Source: Haematococcus lacustris (Eukaryota > Chlorophyta > Chlorophyceae > Chlamydomonadales > Haematococcaceae). Taken from it: a stretch of 64,000 bases of DNA. The position numbers were made by a program, and so were the translations under genes. Location: the NCBI GenBank assembly GCA_030144725.1, contig JASKMD010000006.1:10422832-10486831 (forward strand), read 5' to 3'. This document shows positions 46,939 to 57,700 of the stretch, in pieces; positions within the stretch are counted from its first letter, which is position 1; the number at the start of each line of letters is the position of its first letter. The notes below the pieces were generated by a model. That model did not search any database and was not told where the DNA came from. It saw only the letters and a program-made list of their open reading frames with translations.

Positions 46939-49900
46939 TGCCTGCATGCGCTGGTGGTCCACCCTTTGTGCTGTTGCTGCCCTGAGGCGGTGCAGGTTCG
47001 CATTGATGACGCCCAGATGGCCTGGTTTGAGCAGCAGCTGCAGGAGTCAGGGCAGCGCCCGGTGCTGGTGTTCACCCACGCCCCCCCTCAGGGCTGTGGC
47101 CTCAAGGTCAGTGCTGGCACTGCAGCAGCCAGCTCAGCAAAGCCTAGAAGAAAGGTGTGACCTGCCACTCGGGGTGACCTGCCTCTGGGTGTGACCTGCC
47201 ACTGGGTGGGACCTGACACTGGGTGTGACCTGCCATTTTGTGTGACCTGCTACTGGGTGCGACCTGCCACTGTGTAAGACCTGCTACTGGGTGTGACCTG
47301 CTACTGGGTGTGACCTGCCATTGGGTGTGGCCTGACACTGGGTGTGACCTGCTACTGGGTGTGACCTGCCACTGTGTGTGACCTGCTACTGGGTGTGACC
47401 TGCCACTGTGTAAGACCTGCTACTGGGTGTGACCTGCCACTGGGTGTGACCTGACTGGATGTGACCTGACACTGGGTGTGACCTGCCATTGGGTGTGACC
47501 TGCTACTGGGTGGGACCTGACACTGTGTAATACCTGCTACTGGGTGTGACCTGCCACTGGGTGTAACCTGCCCCTTGTTGGGAGTGGTTGTGGGACTATG
47601 GTCATCAAGGAAGAGGTCAAGGAGGGAGGTTGAGAAGACTTGCATGATGGGGTATGGTGGGGTGGCCCAAGAGGGAGCAGCAGCAGCAGCAGCAGCTGAG
47701 GCCATGGCTTCCCTCAAACCATGAGCCAGCAGCCTTCGACTGAACTCACACTGCCGCATGTGCTTGCGTACCTGCCTCCTCTTTGCACATGTGAGCATAA
47801 GTCTAAAGCAGATGTGTAAAAACCCAGTTTCGGCAGAGGCCTTAAAACAAAAGAGTTCCAGCATAGGCGTAAAAGAAACACCATGGCCCTGATGAGGGAG
47901 CATCATCAAGGCAAGGCAAGGCAAGGCAAGGCAGCATTGCCATGTCACATGCAGTTAGGCATAAAACGATGCTACGGCATGCCCCTGACCTGCTGCTGTG
48001 CCAGTGGGGCTGGGGTGGGCCCTCCCATGACCCCCCATCCCCCTGGTTCAAGGGCTGTGCAGCAGCAACGAGGGCAAGCCAGGACTGCCCACCTAGAACA
48101 GGGGGTAGCCATGTGGGCAGGGCCTTGGTGAAGTGTAAGGATGAGGCGGCTGGCGTGATGGTGAAGGAGGGGGCGTTAGCAAAGAGCTGCAGCAGCAGCA
48201 GCTGAGGACATGGCTGCTATCCCCCCCACATACAACAGGCTGGCAGGCAGTATACAGGGAAAGAGCAGCAGCTGAGATCCCGGCTGCAGTTACATCTCGC
48301 AGCACCAGGCTGTCAAGACACACCCTCCTCACACTGAGCCCAAGGCCCCCCCTGGGTGCCACCCTCCCCCCATGCCGCCTGCCTTGCCGCCTGCAGGTCA
48401 TTGAAGAAGTGCATGTCAAGAATCGCTGCGCCTGGCTGAACCACAGCGACCGGTACGTGTGCATGGCCATGGTGGCCACCCCTGCTTAGACCTCAGCGTG
48501 TCATGTGGTGCGGGTGGCTAGTCTTGGCTAGTCTGGTTGGCAGGGTTCCAGGCAAGGCTACAGTGACCGTCCATGTTTGCATTCCAGGGTGTCATTCAGC
48601 GAGGGTTGCTTGCTAGCGAGGCAGCCATGAGGTGGTGGAAGACAGGCCTTTGGCGGCCACCAGGTAACAGGTGCTAACAGGTGCTAACAGGTGTGTTCTA
48701 TTGTAACTGTTGGGTTAGTGGAGTCTCGCTCATCTCTTGGGTCTCGCTGCTAACAAGGGGTCAGGGCTACGCTGGGGGCCAGGGCTGGGAGGCAGCCAGC
48801 CGGCAGGTAGGGTTAGGTTCCAGGGAGGGCTGGTAGGGCGAGGGTGATGCCTGGTGGTGTCTGCATAGTGGGCCAGGGCTGGGGGCCTGAGGGGCTTGAG
48901 GGGCTTGAGGGGCTTGAGGGGTCAGGGCTAGGAGGCAGCCAGCGGGTGGCTTTCAGACAGCCAGGAGCTCAAGAGGAGTCTCAGGGTTGGCCAGGGGTGG
49001 TCCTCAGGGTCGTTTTCAATCGGGCTTCAGGGCCAGGCGTCTCAATCACGGCAGGTCAGGAACCATCCCCAGGCATACCGTCCCACCCCCTCAGCTGCAG
49101 GGCTCCCTGGCGCTCCATGATGCTAGGCATCGGCAAGACCAAGGTGGTAGCCAGACCTGAGTGCCCACGTGGGGGCAGGGCTGGGTGCTGCCACGAGGGG
49201 GCAGGCCTTTGGGTTGTGCTCCAGCTGCATCCCCTTGCCCATTTGCCCTGCCACGCACTTCTGCTGCTAGCACTTTGCTGCAGGCCTGCTCGTTTCCTGG
49301 CCCTGGCTGCCCGCTACCCAAACATCCGCCTCTGGTTCTCAGGCCACTTCCACCTCAGCCACAACTACAAGGTGGGTGCTGCTGCGGTCTCACGCCCCGT
49401 GCCGCCCTCAACGATCTCCACAGCTGTGGTCTCTTGATTGAGGGAGATAGTCAACTGAGCTAAGTCACCTCTCACATCTGGGGTAGCGGGTGGGAGCAGG
49501 CCGTGCCCCACGCAGAAGCTCCTCCCTTTGCTGCACGACGGCTCTGCCGGAGTAGTCTTCTTCTTCCTTTTTCTTCAATCTTCCCAGCTGTGGCCTCTTG
49601 ACCCGGGGCAGCAGTTGACTGAGCTGGGTTTACCCTTTGCGTTGCTCGCGGACACAAGCCTGAAGCCGAGGCATTACTTTAGAGGCACCGTTTGCTTGCC
49701 AGACTTGTCTGGTGCTGCTCCCAAATGTGCGACATCAACACACATCATAGCTCCAGCAGGCCTGCATGTTGGGTGCCTGGTACCTGGTGCTTCTCACCCC
49801 TCGCTACGCATGAACTCGTCCACGATGACGTAATTTCTTCAGCAATACAAATTGCCCTGTGCAAATAATGAAGCGTAGCCCACGGCCTGGTAACCATGCA

Positions 49901-52633
49901 AAAGCGTTGCCGGCGGCAGGTCTATCACGCAAAGATGCAGACATTGAGTCTAGCGAAGTCTGTTCCAAGCCCAGAGCACAAAGTGTACACGGCAGCCTGG
50001 CACTCTTTCAGGTCTAAGATCACGTGCCAGCCCTGAGCCTAATGTGGCGCCACTGACCTGGCCCTGAGCCTGATTTGGCGTCACCTGACCTGGCCCTGAG
50101 CCTGATTTGGCGTCACCTGACCTGGCCCTAAGCATAAAATGCCCCGCAGGACTCCATCTCAGTGGTGGGCTCCACCGCCTTTGTTCAGACCGGCGTCATT
50201 GGAACATGCAACCGGGACGGTCACCGCCACAGCAGGCTGCTTACAGGTGTGATGGGAGGTGATGGGGGTGAGGTGGTAGAATTAGCGGATGATGAGAGGA
50301 GGGTTAGAGGATGAGGGGAGAGAGATGGAGGACGGCAGGGATGCGAGGCCAATGGGCGCTCTGCCTGGCAGCAGCAGGTGCAGGTCCAGGTCATGGAGAT
50401 ATGGATATGGGTGAATGGAGATAGAGATGGCAAGGCGTGAGGGTACAGCAGCAGCAGCAGTGCCAAAAGAGACAGCAGCAGTTGCGTCAACAGCACAAGG
50501 CAAAGTTGATGAGAAGGAAGAAACAGTGGTGGCGGTGACGGCATCATAGCAACTCCTGTGGATTTGAGGGGGCCCCAGGTTGAGTAGGAAGAGGCAGAGC
50601 ACTCTGCAATGGTCAAGGGGCAGGGCCTGTGAGTTCACGGTTGATGCTGCAGCAGCTGCTGCTCCTCCTCCTCCCCCTGCTCTTCCTGCTAATGCTGCTG
50701 CCCCTCCTCCTCTCATGATAGCGATGCTGCTGCCTGCAATGGACTGCATTGCGTGCAGGCAACACGTCTGGCTGGCGCCTGAGTACCTTGGACCATGACA
50801 GTGGCAAGCTGAGAGCGGACCTGGCTGGAAGCTGGGACACAGCAGCTGCCATGCAGCTTCTCACGCCCCAGCAGGAGCTCATTGCAAGCACCGCGGGGTC
50901 GGGGTGGCTGTGCAGCCGGCTGGACTGCGACGTGCAGGACCGGCAGGTGTGTTCAGCACTGCTCTTCCCGCTGCTGCTGCCACTGCCACAGCCCCCGCTC
51001 TCCCTCCGTCTGCTCCGCTGCTGCTGCTGCTGCTGCCACTGCCGCTGCTGCCACTGCCATTTCCCCAACTCTGCCTCAAGATTGCTGCTCCTGCTGTACC
51101 CACCTCTGCTATGCCTTTGGCTGCTGCTGCCAGCGTCACTGCTCCTATCCCTCCTGCTGCCACTTTTGCCACTCCTGCCCTACTGTTGCTGCTGTCGCCA
51201 CGGCAGCAGGTGGGATCAGGCGAGGTCAGCAGCCCCCAGGCCCAGGGCCGGGGCGCCAACACCAGCTGGTTCAACGTCGGCCCCTCCACCATACTGGCCC
51301 TGCAGGTCAGAGTGAAGGGTCAGGATGTGTGGCTTTTCCCGCCTGCCTGCAGGACCGCTTGCTTGCCCGCCTGCCCAATCGCCTGCCTGCTTCATACGCA
51401 TCAGGCTGATGAGGGCAATGGGCACTCAAGAGCAAAATGCCACTGCCAATGGCTATGCCTCCGGTCAATGGATGCCTCCAGTCGCTGCCAATGGCATTGC
51501 CTCCACAGACCTCCAGGCAGTTTCTTTCCCCCTCTGCCTGGCTGCAGGGTCAGCTGCTGGTGGAGTACGACATAGCCAGTGCCGCCCCCATTGGCCTGGT
51601 GTGTAAGGTACCACCAGGTGAGGGTGCGCGTGTATGAGCTAGTCACATAGCTGCTCCTGAGACTCAAGCTTTTCAGATGGTGGCCTAAGGCAGCTGGGGG
51701 CAGACCTGCAGGTTGGGCTATCCACTGCAGCTGCACTATGAAGTGGTCGCTTTGCAAACTGCACCATTGTGCATCGCACTATGAAGAACGGTTTTCCACC
51801 TGCGATGTTCTGCTGATTGTATGACTTCAGCGGCGTGTCCAAGTAAGGTCGAACTGTGGATGCGAGGGTATGAATCTGGACTATGTTAGGTTGAACTATA
51901 GATCGTGCTTCTGGGCAATCAAAATAAGTCACTGGTGAAAGCCAGCAGCATTACTATGGCTTGGCCTGGGTCCTGTGCTGTGCAGGCTGCTACGTGAGGC
52001 TGCTGGGTGCCGGGCAGCAAGTGCTTGCCACGGCTGACTGGCAGCGAGACGGCAGCCAAGTCACTGCCGTGGAGGTGGTGGACACCTTCACAGGTTGGTT
52101 CCGTACCCATGCAGGCGGTGCACAGGCATCGCATGCCGCTGCCCTCCACCACATAGCTACCCTTGGAGATGGTGGCAGGGGCTCAGCCACAGGCCATGGC
52201 AAAGTTGCTATATGGGGCCAGTGATGTGCATGGGGCCAGTGATGTGGAGCAGCTGGAGTCAGCTTAAGCCACAAGGGCAGGTCGCCCTTTCCCACAGCAC
52301 ATAATACAGCATCTACGACAACGCTTGGAAGCACGCCATGGGCTCGCTTGGTCGGCTGAGTCTTTGCTGTGGAGTCTGTCGGTTCTGAAAGCTGGGGCTG
52401 GTGTTGCTGCAGGGGGCTCGTCAATGTACCCTCGCAATGAGGAGGGCGCGTTCTTTGTTGTCTATCAGGTAAGGGGGTCGGGGCACTGCCATGGCTGCCA
52501 TGGTGACCCAAGCAGTGTGTCGTGGAAGTGGTTGTAGCGGATGGTCGTGCTGTCATTGCTGATGCCGCAGCCCAACAAATGGAAGCTGAAGCAAGCAAAG
52601 ATGATGACTGAGCGGCAAGCTGTCAAAGCCTAG
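43589..52633 (+). CDS. Calcineurin-like metallophosphoesterase with transit peptide
   Basis: Predicted metal-dependent phosphoesterase. Exons: 43589-43710, 44030-44163, 44864-44942, 45203-45264 or -45268, 45837-45906, 46270-46348, 46996-47106, 48397-48452, 49284-49371, 50150-50246, 50759-50946, 51210-51305, 51548-51602, 51986-about 52100, about 52309-52360, 52413-52467, 52571-52633 (TAG). Residues 1-41 are Ala/Arg/Ser/Gln-rich (RRQATPQLRCHSATRAVAKF), an organelle-targeting leader. Catalytic motifs in order: VGDLHL (D-x-H, about residues 52-55), VQLGDLGH (GD), LVLGNHDLE (GNHD), FTHAPPQGCG, and WFSGHFHLSHNYK (GHxH). C-terminal blocks ISVVGSTAFVQTGVIG, SGWRLSTLDHDSGKL, QVLATADWQRDGS and PRNEEGAFFVVYQPNKWKLK are conserved-looking. 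Phases match almost everywhere; exceptions are the exon 4/5 junction and the junctions near 52,100 and 52,309. The substrate is unknown; plastid or mitochondrion is inferred from the leader. Confidence 0.88.
44672..44710. repeat. CAG trinucleotide run in intron
   Basis: About 12 CAG triplets in the second intron of the metallophosphoesterase gene. Similar runs occur at 45,655-45,682 and 46,905-46,935. Confidence 0.9.
47155..47580. repeat. Minisatellite, GTGTGACCTGCCACTGG units
   Basis: More than 20 variants of a unit of about 17 bp (GTGACCTG(C/A)(C/T)ACTGGGT) in tandem, in the metallophosphoesterase intron after exon 46996-47106. Confidence 0.9.
50030..50132. repeat. Tandem repeat, CTGACCTGGCCCTGAGCCT units
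   Basis: Three to four copies of a unit of about 31 bp ending GATTTGGCGTCAC just before the exon at 50150. Confidence 0.75.
51733..51922 (+). repeat. Dispersed repeat, copy B (metallophosphoesterase intron)
   Basis: An AT-richer block in the intron before exon 51986, alignable with 28,955-29,165 in the same plus-strand orientation. Because the host genes lie on opposite strands, the two copies sit in opposite orientations relative to transcription. Confidence 0.75.
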
Positions 52634-54418
52634 CCCTTACAGGCTGAGACTCGTCCTACAGTGCCTGGCACGCTTTCATGGCCACCACAGCAAAGCACGA
52701 GACAATGCTCTTGGCACTGCCATTTAATGGCACAGGGTTGTTTCTACCCTAGACAGCATTGCTCAAATGGTTAGGGTGCACACAGAGTCATCATAATGTG
52801 GCGTTGCAGCTTTCTTGAGTCAGGCTGCAGGCCATGTGGCATGGTGAACTCTGACAATGGGATCCTGCATGGTTGCATACAAGCCTGGCCCGATACAGTG
52901 TAAGATACAGAAATACATTACTATATCCCTGTATCAGTGACTGTAGCTTCTCTGTCAATCTGTATTGGCATCTTTCGTCAACCGACTGGCAACGTCGGTT
53001 GGATATAAGCCGCAATGCCGTACTTGGCAACAGCGAATTAGTGCCCCATCTCTTTTATTAATTCTTAGGTTACCGTACTCTCCCTATCAATTTCCGAAGC
53101 CTCGGAAACTATAGTGTTAAATATTACTCTCGAGCCCTATGTTACAATTGTTTCAAGTTCCCCGATAGCCAAAGTACGTCTAAAGATGATTCTGAGAACG
53201 TCTTCGTGCATGAAAATATCAAGCCTCCCACCCCATTAATCTCGCATTAAAATGAAATGATTGATATTGCCAACTGTCGTGGTCTCTCTTCTAGTGGCCT
53301 TATCACCAAGTCAAAGTCGTGGTCCTCCTGCCGTTGCTGGCAGTGGCGGCATATCTCATTCCAAAGCAAGCACCCCGCCTTGGCCGGCTGCCCGTGTATG
53401 ACCGGCCGCCTCCCCCCTCTACATGGTTGCCAGCTTGGTTGCCACCCTTGCTTGTCCTGTGATCCCAGCCTGGCCCACCTCCCTCAACCTTGCCCGGGGC
53501 AAAGCAGGCACCCTGTTTGCCGGCGTGGCGTGGCTGCCGCCCTAGCCTTTCCCCTAGCCTGGCCCGCTTCCCCGTTGACGGATGGTCTTAGCGGGTTGCA
53601 ACCATTTCTCATGCGCCTTGCCGGTGCGTGCGAGAGCAGGAGGTGTGTTGGGCAGGGTGTGCGACAGGGTTGCGGCCTAGAGAAGGCCCAAAGCTAGACA
53701 ACTTGCGAGGTCTCTGAGGTAATCGCTTCTCAACCACTGCCGCTTGACGATCGAGAGACATTTGAAAGCGTTGTTCATCGTGCATAAGGAGCTCTGATGT
53801 CGGCGGCACTGATGCCTCGGACCACAAACTGGTCTATGGCTGGCATTTTCGTCAAGGTCAACTTATTTTTTGACTACATCCCGAAGGACAAAATAAGTAC
53901 ATTGTTTACTCTTTCCCGGCTTCCCGAAGGACAAAAAATGATTCGGGAAAGGGAGAGTACGGTATTATATATTAATTGTTCAATTGATCGGGAACTGCGC
54001 GTGCAACAACTGGCGTTTGTGCTGCGGAAGCAACAGACATTGTTGCTTGTGGTCACATACTATAATTGGCACTGCTGTGCCTCATCGCACCACACGCCAA
54101 ACCAAGGCACAACGTGCAAGCAAACACAGTAGCAATCACAGTACAGAAGAAGAAAAGGCAAGCAAAGCAGCAAGCAAACTTACAGTAAGCAAAGACAGTC
54201 ATGCCAAGGGAATATCTCACCCTGTGTCATACAAAAACGGAAGCTACAGAAACTGTATTTATAGGGTTGTATCTCTGCATGTAGCCCTCAGCCCCGGTTG
54301 CGTACCTTCGGCGGTCTCATCATGCGCCTTGGCATGGCAACTCTCAATCCTGACGACGTTGTGCGGGGAATAAGTCAGGATTGACACAGCCGTAGATTGT
54401 GCACCTGGCTTAGGGTGC
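52634..54418. other. Intergenic stretch with a TIR-like pair; no gene recognised
   Basis: A perfect 15-bp inverted pair, TACCGTACTCTCCCT at 53,071-53,085 and its complement at 53,950-53,964, brackets about 890 bp. ATTAATT occurs just outside each end (53,057 and 53,971). The interior has no transposase-like frame. The 53,257-53,697 frame is Cys/Pro-rich without family resemblance. Confidence 0.5.
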
Positions 54419-54422
54419 AAAA
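54419..54422 (-). terminator. Pol III-type T-run terminator
   Basis: TTTT on the minus strand, about 12 nt after the 3' end of the tRNA-like gene. Confidence 0.55.
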
Positions 54423-54434
54423 CACGACCGAGTG

Positions 54435-54535
54435 TGTGCCTGCCGGGAGTCGAGCCCGGGTTTGTGCGGATCTCGGAGTCGCAAGCCGATCTCCAGTGCC
54501 ACAACGCACTGTCCTAACCACTAGACGACAGGCAC
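54435..54535 (-). tRNA. tRNA-His(GTG)-like gene with a 29-nt intron
   Basis: On the minus strand the sequence folds as a cloverleaf: acceptor GTGCCTG/CAGGCAC (7 of 7 pairs), discriminator A, D arm GTCT-AGTGGTTA-GGAC (matches box A of eukaryotic tRNA-His), anticodon stem GTGCG/CGCAC with loop TTGTGG...C (anticodon GTG), and T arm CCGGG-CTCGACT-CCCGG. An insert of 29 nt after position 37 is at the canonical intron site. Removing it leaves exactly 72 nt. A T4 terminator follows. The alternative is the head of a tRNA-derived SINE; the insert can form its own stem with the anticodon arm. Confidence 0.7.
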
Positions 54536-54766
54536 TCGATGCTTGGATGCTATGTGGTCGGTACTGGCCGTTTATGAGGACACATTTATGCAGCGGGGTA
54601 TTCACCCTCATGATCGGGTAAGATACAAAACATGCGCCGGCTGACGTTGGTCTATGGGGACGTTGGTCTATGTCCGTCAACAAGGCTAGCCCAAGTCTTG
54701 CAATGCTGCACCTACCGATGCAAGTATGAGAGCTCGTCTGGCGACGCCTTTGGATGAGGGCAATAC

Positions 54767-57700
54767 CTATGGGTCGGCCTCGCTTGCGGTCGCGGTATCA
54801 GATGCCGCTGCTGCGCGAGCAGCAGCCGCGCGAGGACCTGACACCCAGCCGCAAGAAACCCACAGGTCGTACATCTTAAGGCTGCGTGCTGGGTCCAACC
54901 GAAAGAATGTGCGCGCCTGCACCGTAAGCACACAGCGCCACCAGAGTTGCCGCAGTGTAAGGAGACGTAGCTTGAACCGCAGACAGGGTTAACATCGAGG
55001 TTACTGTACACATGCATACCAGCAGGTCAAGGAGGGTGGGAAGAGCAGCTGTACCTTTGTGCGTGTGATGCTGCCTTGCTTATCTGCCTCCCTCAACATC
55101 ATGTCCTTCATGGCCAGGTAGTGCACCGGCAGCAGACGCGACACCGCGCACAGCTCACGCTCCTGCAGCCAGACTCGACGACCACCCACATGAACAGACT
55201 CAAGGCATTGAAACTGGACACACGGACTCATGCAGGCATGCAAGGCAGCCGGGCTACTGCATGTGCAACACCTACCCCCAAGTATTTCAAGTACTCATTT
55301 GAGCCATGGTGCTCTGACTCATTTAACAAGCTGTGTCACGTCATCATGCCTGGCCTGGCCTGCCCATTGCCTGCACTGCCAGCCTAGCGCCCTGCCTGCC
55401 TGCCTGCCTGCCTACCAGCCTGCCTACCTGCCTGTCAGTCTGCATGCCTGCTGTCTATCCTGACTCGGGTCACTGAGCCTGCCTGCTATCCTTGCCCGCC
55501 GTCCCTGCTCCTACTGACCTGTGCAGACAGCAGGTTTACTCCAGGCATGCAGGTGATGTCCAAGGCCACACCCCGCTGGGTGTGCCACAATGCCAGGGCT
55601 GGCCCGCTGCCTTTGCTGCCTTGCAGGGGCACCCCTGTACGCCCCACACCACATTACACCACACTGGGTCACACTCAGGAACTGGGTGCACCTCAGTGTC
55701 ACACTTCACCAGCCGGCAAGGCTGCAGAGCACTCCTGCCTGGTGGCCACATCGTATGATGCTCTCAATCAGGGCAGGGCAGGCGCGACTCATAGGAGACC
55801 TCACACCACCTGAAGAGGGTCGGGTCGGGTCGGGTCAGGCCAGGCCAGGCCAGGTCAGGTCAGGTTAGGTCAGGGTCCCCAGTGCCATCAGGCTGTCAGA
55901 CTTGCAGACACAAACAGCCGACCCCAGCAGCCCTCTGACTCACCTGATGCGCAGGCGATGGCCTTGCCCCCTGTAGCAGCACGCCCAAGCCGCCAGCCCC
56001 CCTGCGCCCCCAACCCCATCCCTGCCAGTGCGCTGCTTCGGCCAGCAGGCCCCTCCAGGCCACCACCAGCGGGTCCCTTCCCAGGTACTGCCCCAGCCCC
56101 CCTTTCTTCAGCCCCTGTCGCCCCTGACATGAAGTGTGGCGTGCTCATGCCATTTGCTGCTGCTGCCCCACCCCCTGCAGCCATGAGGCCTGTGCCTCCT
56201 CCCGTGGCACCCAGATCAGGCCACCGGCTTGCCTCAAGCCCTGGGCCTGTGCCAGGCGTCGCAGCGGCCCTCTCTGCTGTGAACATGCCTGGCAGGGCTG
56301 GGAAGGTCAGGTCCCCTCCCTGGGGCCCTGCCACCACTGCTGCCATCCCCCCAGGTGCCACCCCCCCAGGTGTGGTTGCAGGTGCAGGGGTGGCCCAGCC
56401 ATTGGCTTCGTGCCGCAAAGGAGTGTTTGCAGCTGGCGGCCAGGCCTCAAGCTGCTGCTGCAGCCCAGCCAGCAGCTGCTGGTTGGCCAGGCCGTTCCCA
56501 CCCACACTGCCAGGCCTGTGTTCCTGACCTGACCCAGTCTGTTCACCCAAGCCACTGGCTATGCTAGGGACAGGGGTCAAGGCGCTGGATGTGGGGGCCA
56601 CGGCAGGGCCAGTTGCTGCGCTGGTGGAGGAGGGGCCCTGGGCAGGGAGGAGGAGCAGGTTCTGATGGCTGTTGTTCGCTGTCAGGCGCTTGCGAGGCCG
56701 CTGCTCCAATGCTGCCTCCACGGCATCACACTCATCCAGGGTGCGGCACCCCAGGCCCCGCATCTCCTTCAAGTCCTGAAATAGAATTAGGCAACCAAGA
56801 ATGAGATTTGAATGTTTTTAAGGTTTTTCCACATGGGATCCAAAGTTCTCCATTTAGTTTCAAGGGTGTCATGCAAATTGATCACTGGAGGGGGGCGGTG
56901 CATAGATCTCCTTGTGCTCTCCCAACATACCCGGCACCACCTGGTGCCCCACGCCTGCACCTGAATGCGGGACCTTAGCCGCTGCTCGATGATGAGTCCG
57001 TCCACTAGCTCGTCATGCTCCTTGCATGAGCTGCAGGGGCAGCCACACAAATCACGGTGGCAGCACATCCAGCTCATCCAGCACATCCAGCACATGCTCA
57101 ACGTGCTCAGCCGCTACTGTAGGTGTGACAGCAGCTACATGTGCAGCAGCAGCGGCGGCGGCAGCGGCAGCGGCAATGCTGTGGTGCAGCTGCCGTGCCA
57201 CAGACCAGCCCACCCACCCTGCCATGGCTGCTCCCCTCCCGGCATGCCAGTGTCTATTCCTACCGCAGAGTGGGTGATGCCACAACACGGGTGCGTCATT
57301 GGCGCTGCTGGTGGTGGTGAAAACATGCCCGCTGTCCGGCGTGGCAAGGGGTGTGGGGAGTGAGGCGCGAATGGGGGTTAGCTGGGGCTGACTAAGGATG
57401 CTGACCTGGCTAATCGGAACCCTAACCCTAATCCCAACTGCCTGGCCTGCCTGACCCTGACTTGGCTGACCCTAACCCTAACCCAACTGGCTAACCTGCC
57501 TGACCAGATCCAGCCCATCAGACAAGTGGCTCCAGTGGGAACCAACATGTGTTGAGTGATGCTTCTGTGCGAGACATGCACTGCTTGAATGCTTCCAATC
57601 ACTACCTCTATTACAAAAAACACACCACAGGCTGAGTAACACTGACCCCAACTTGACTGGCTGTGCCGGCTGACCTGTAGCGAGCAAACACCCGCAGCCG

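Noticed and set aside
53257..53697. 146-residue plus-strand ORF
   Set aside because: Cys/Pro/Ser-rich, no motif, located inside the TIR-like bracketed segment; no exon neighbours.
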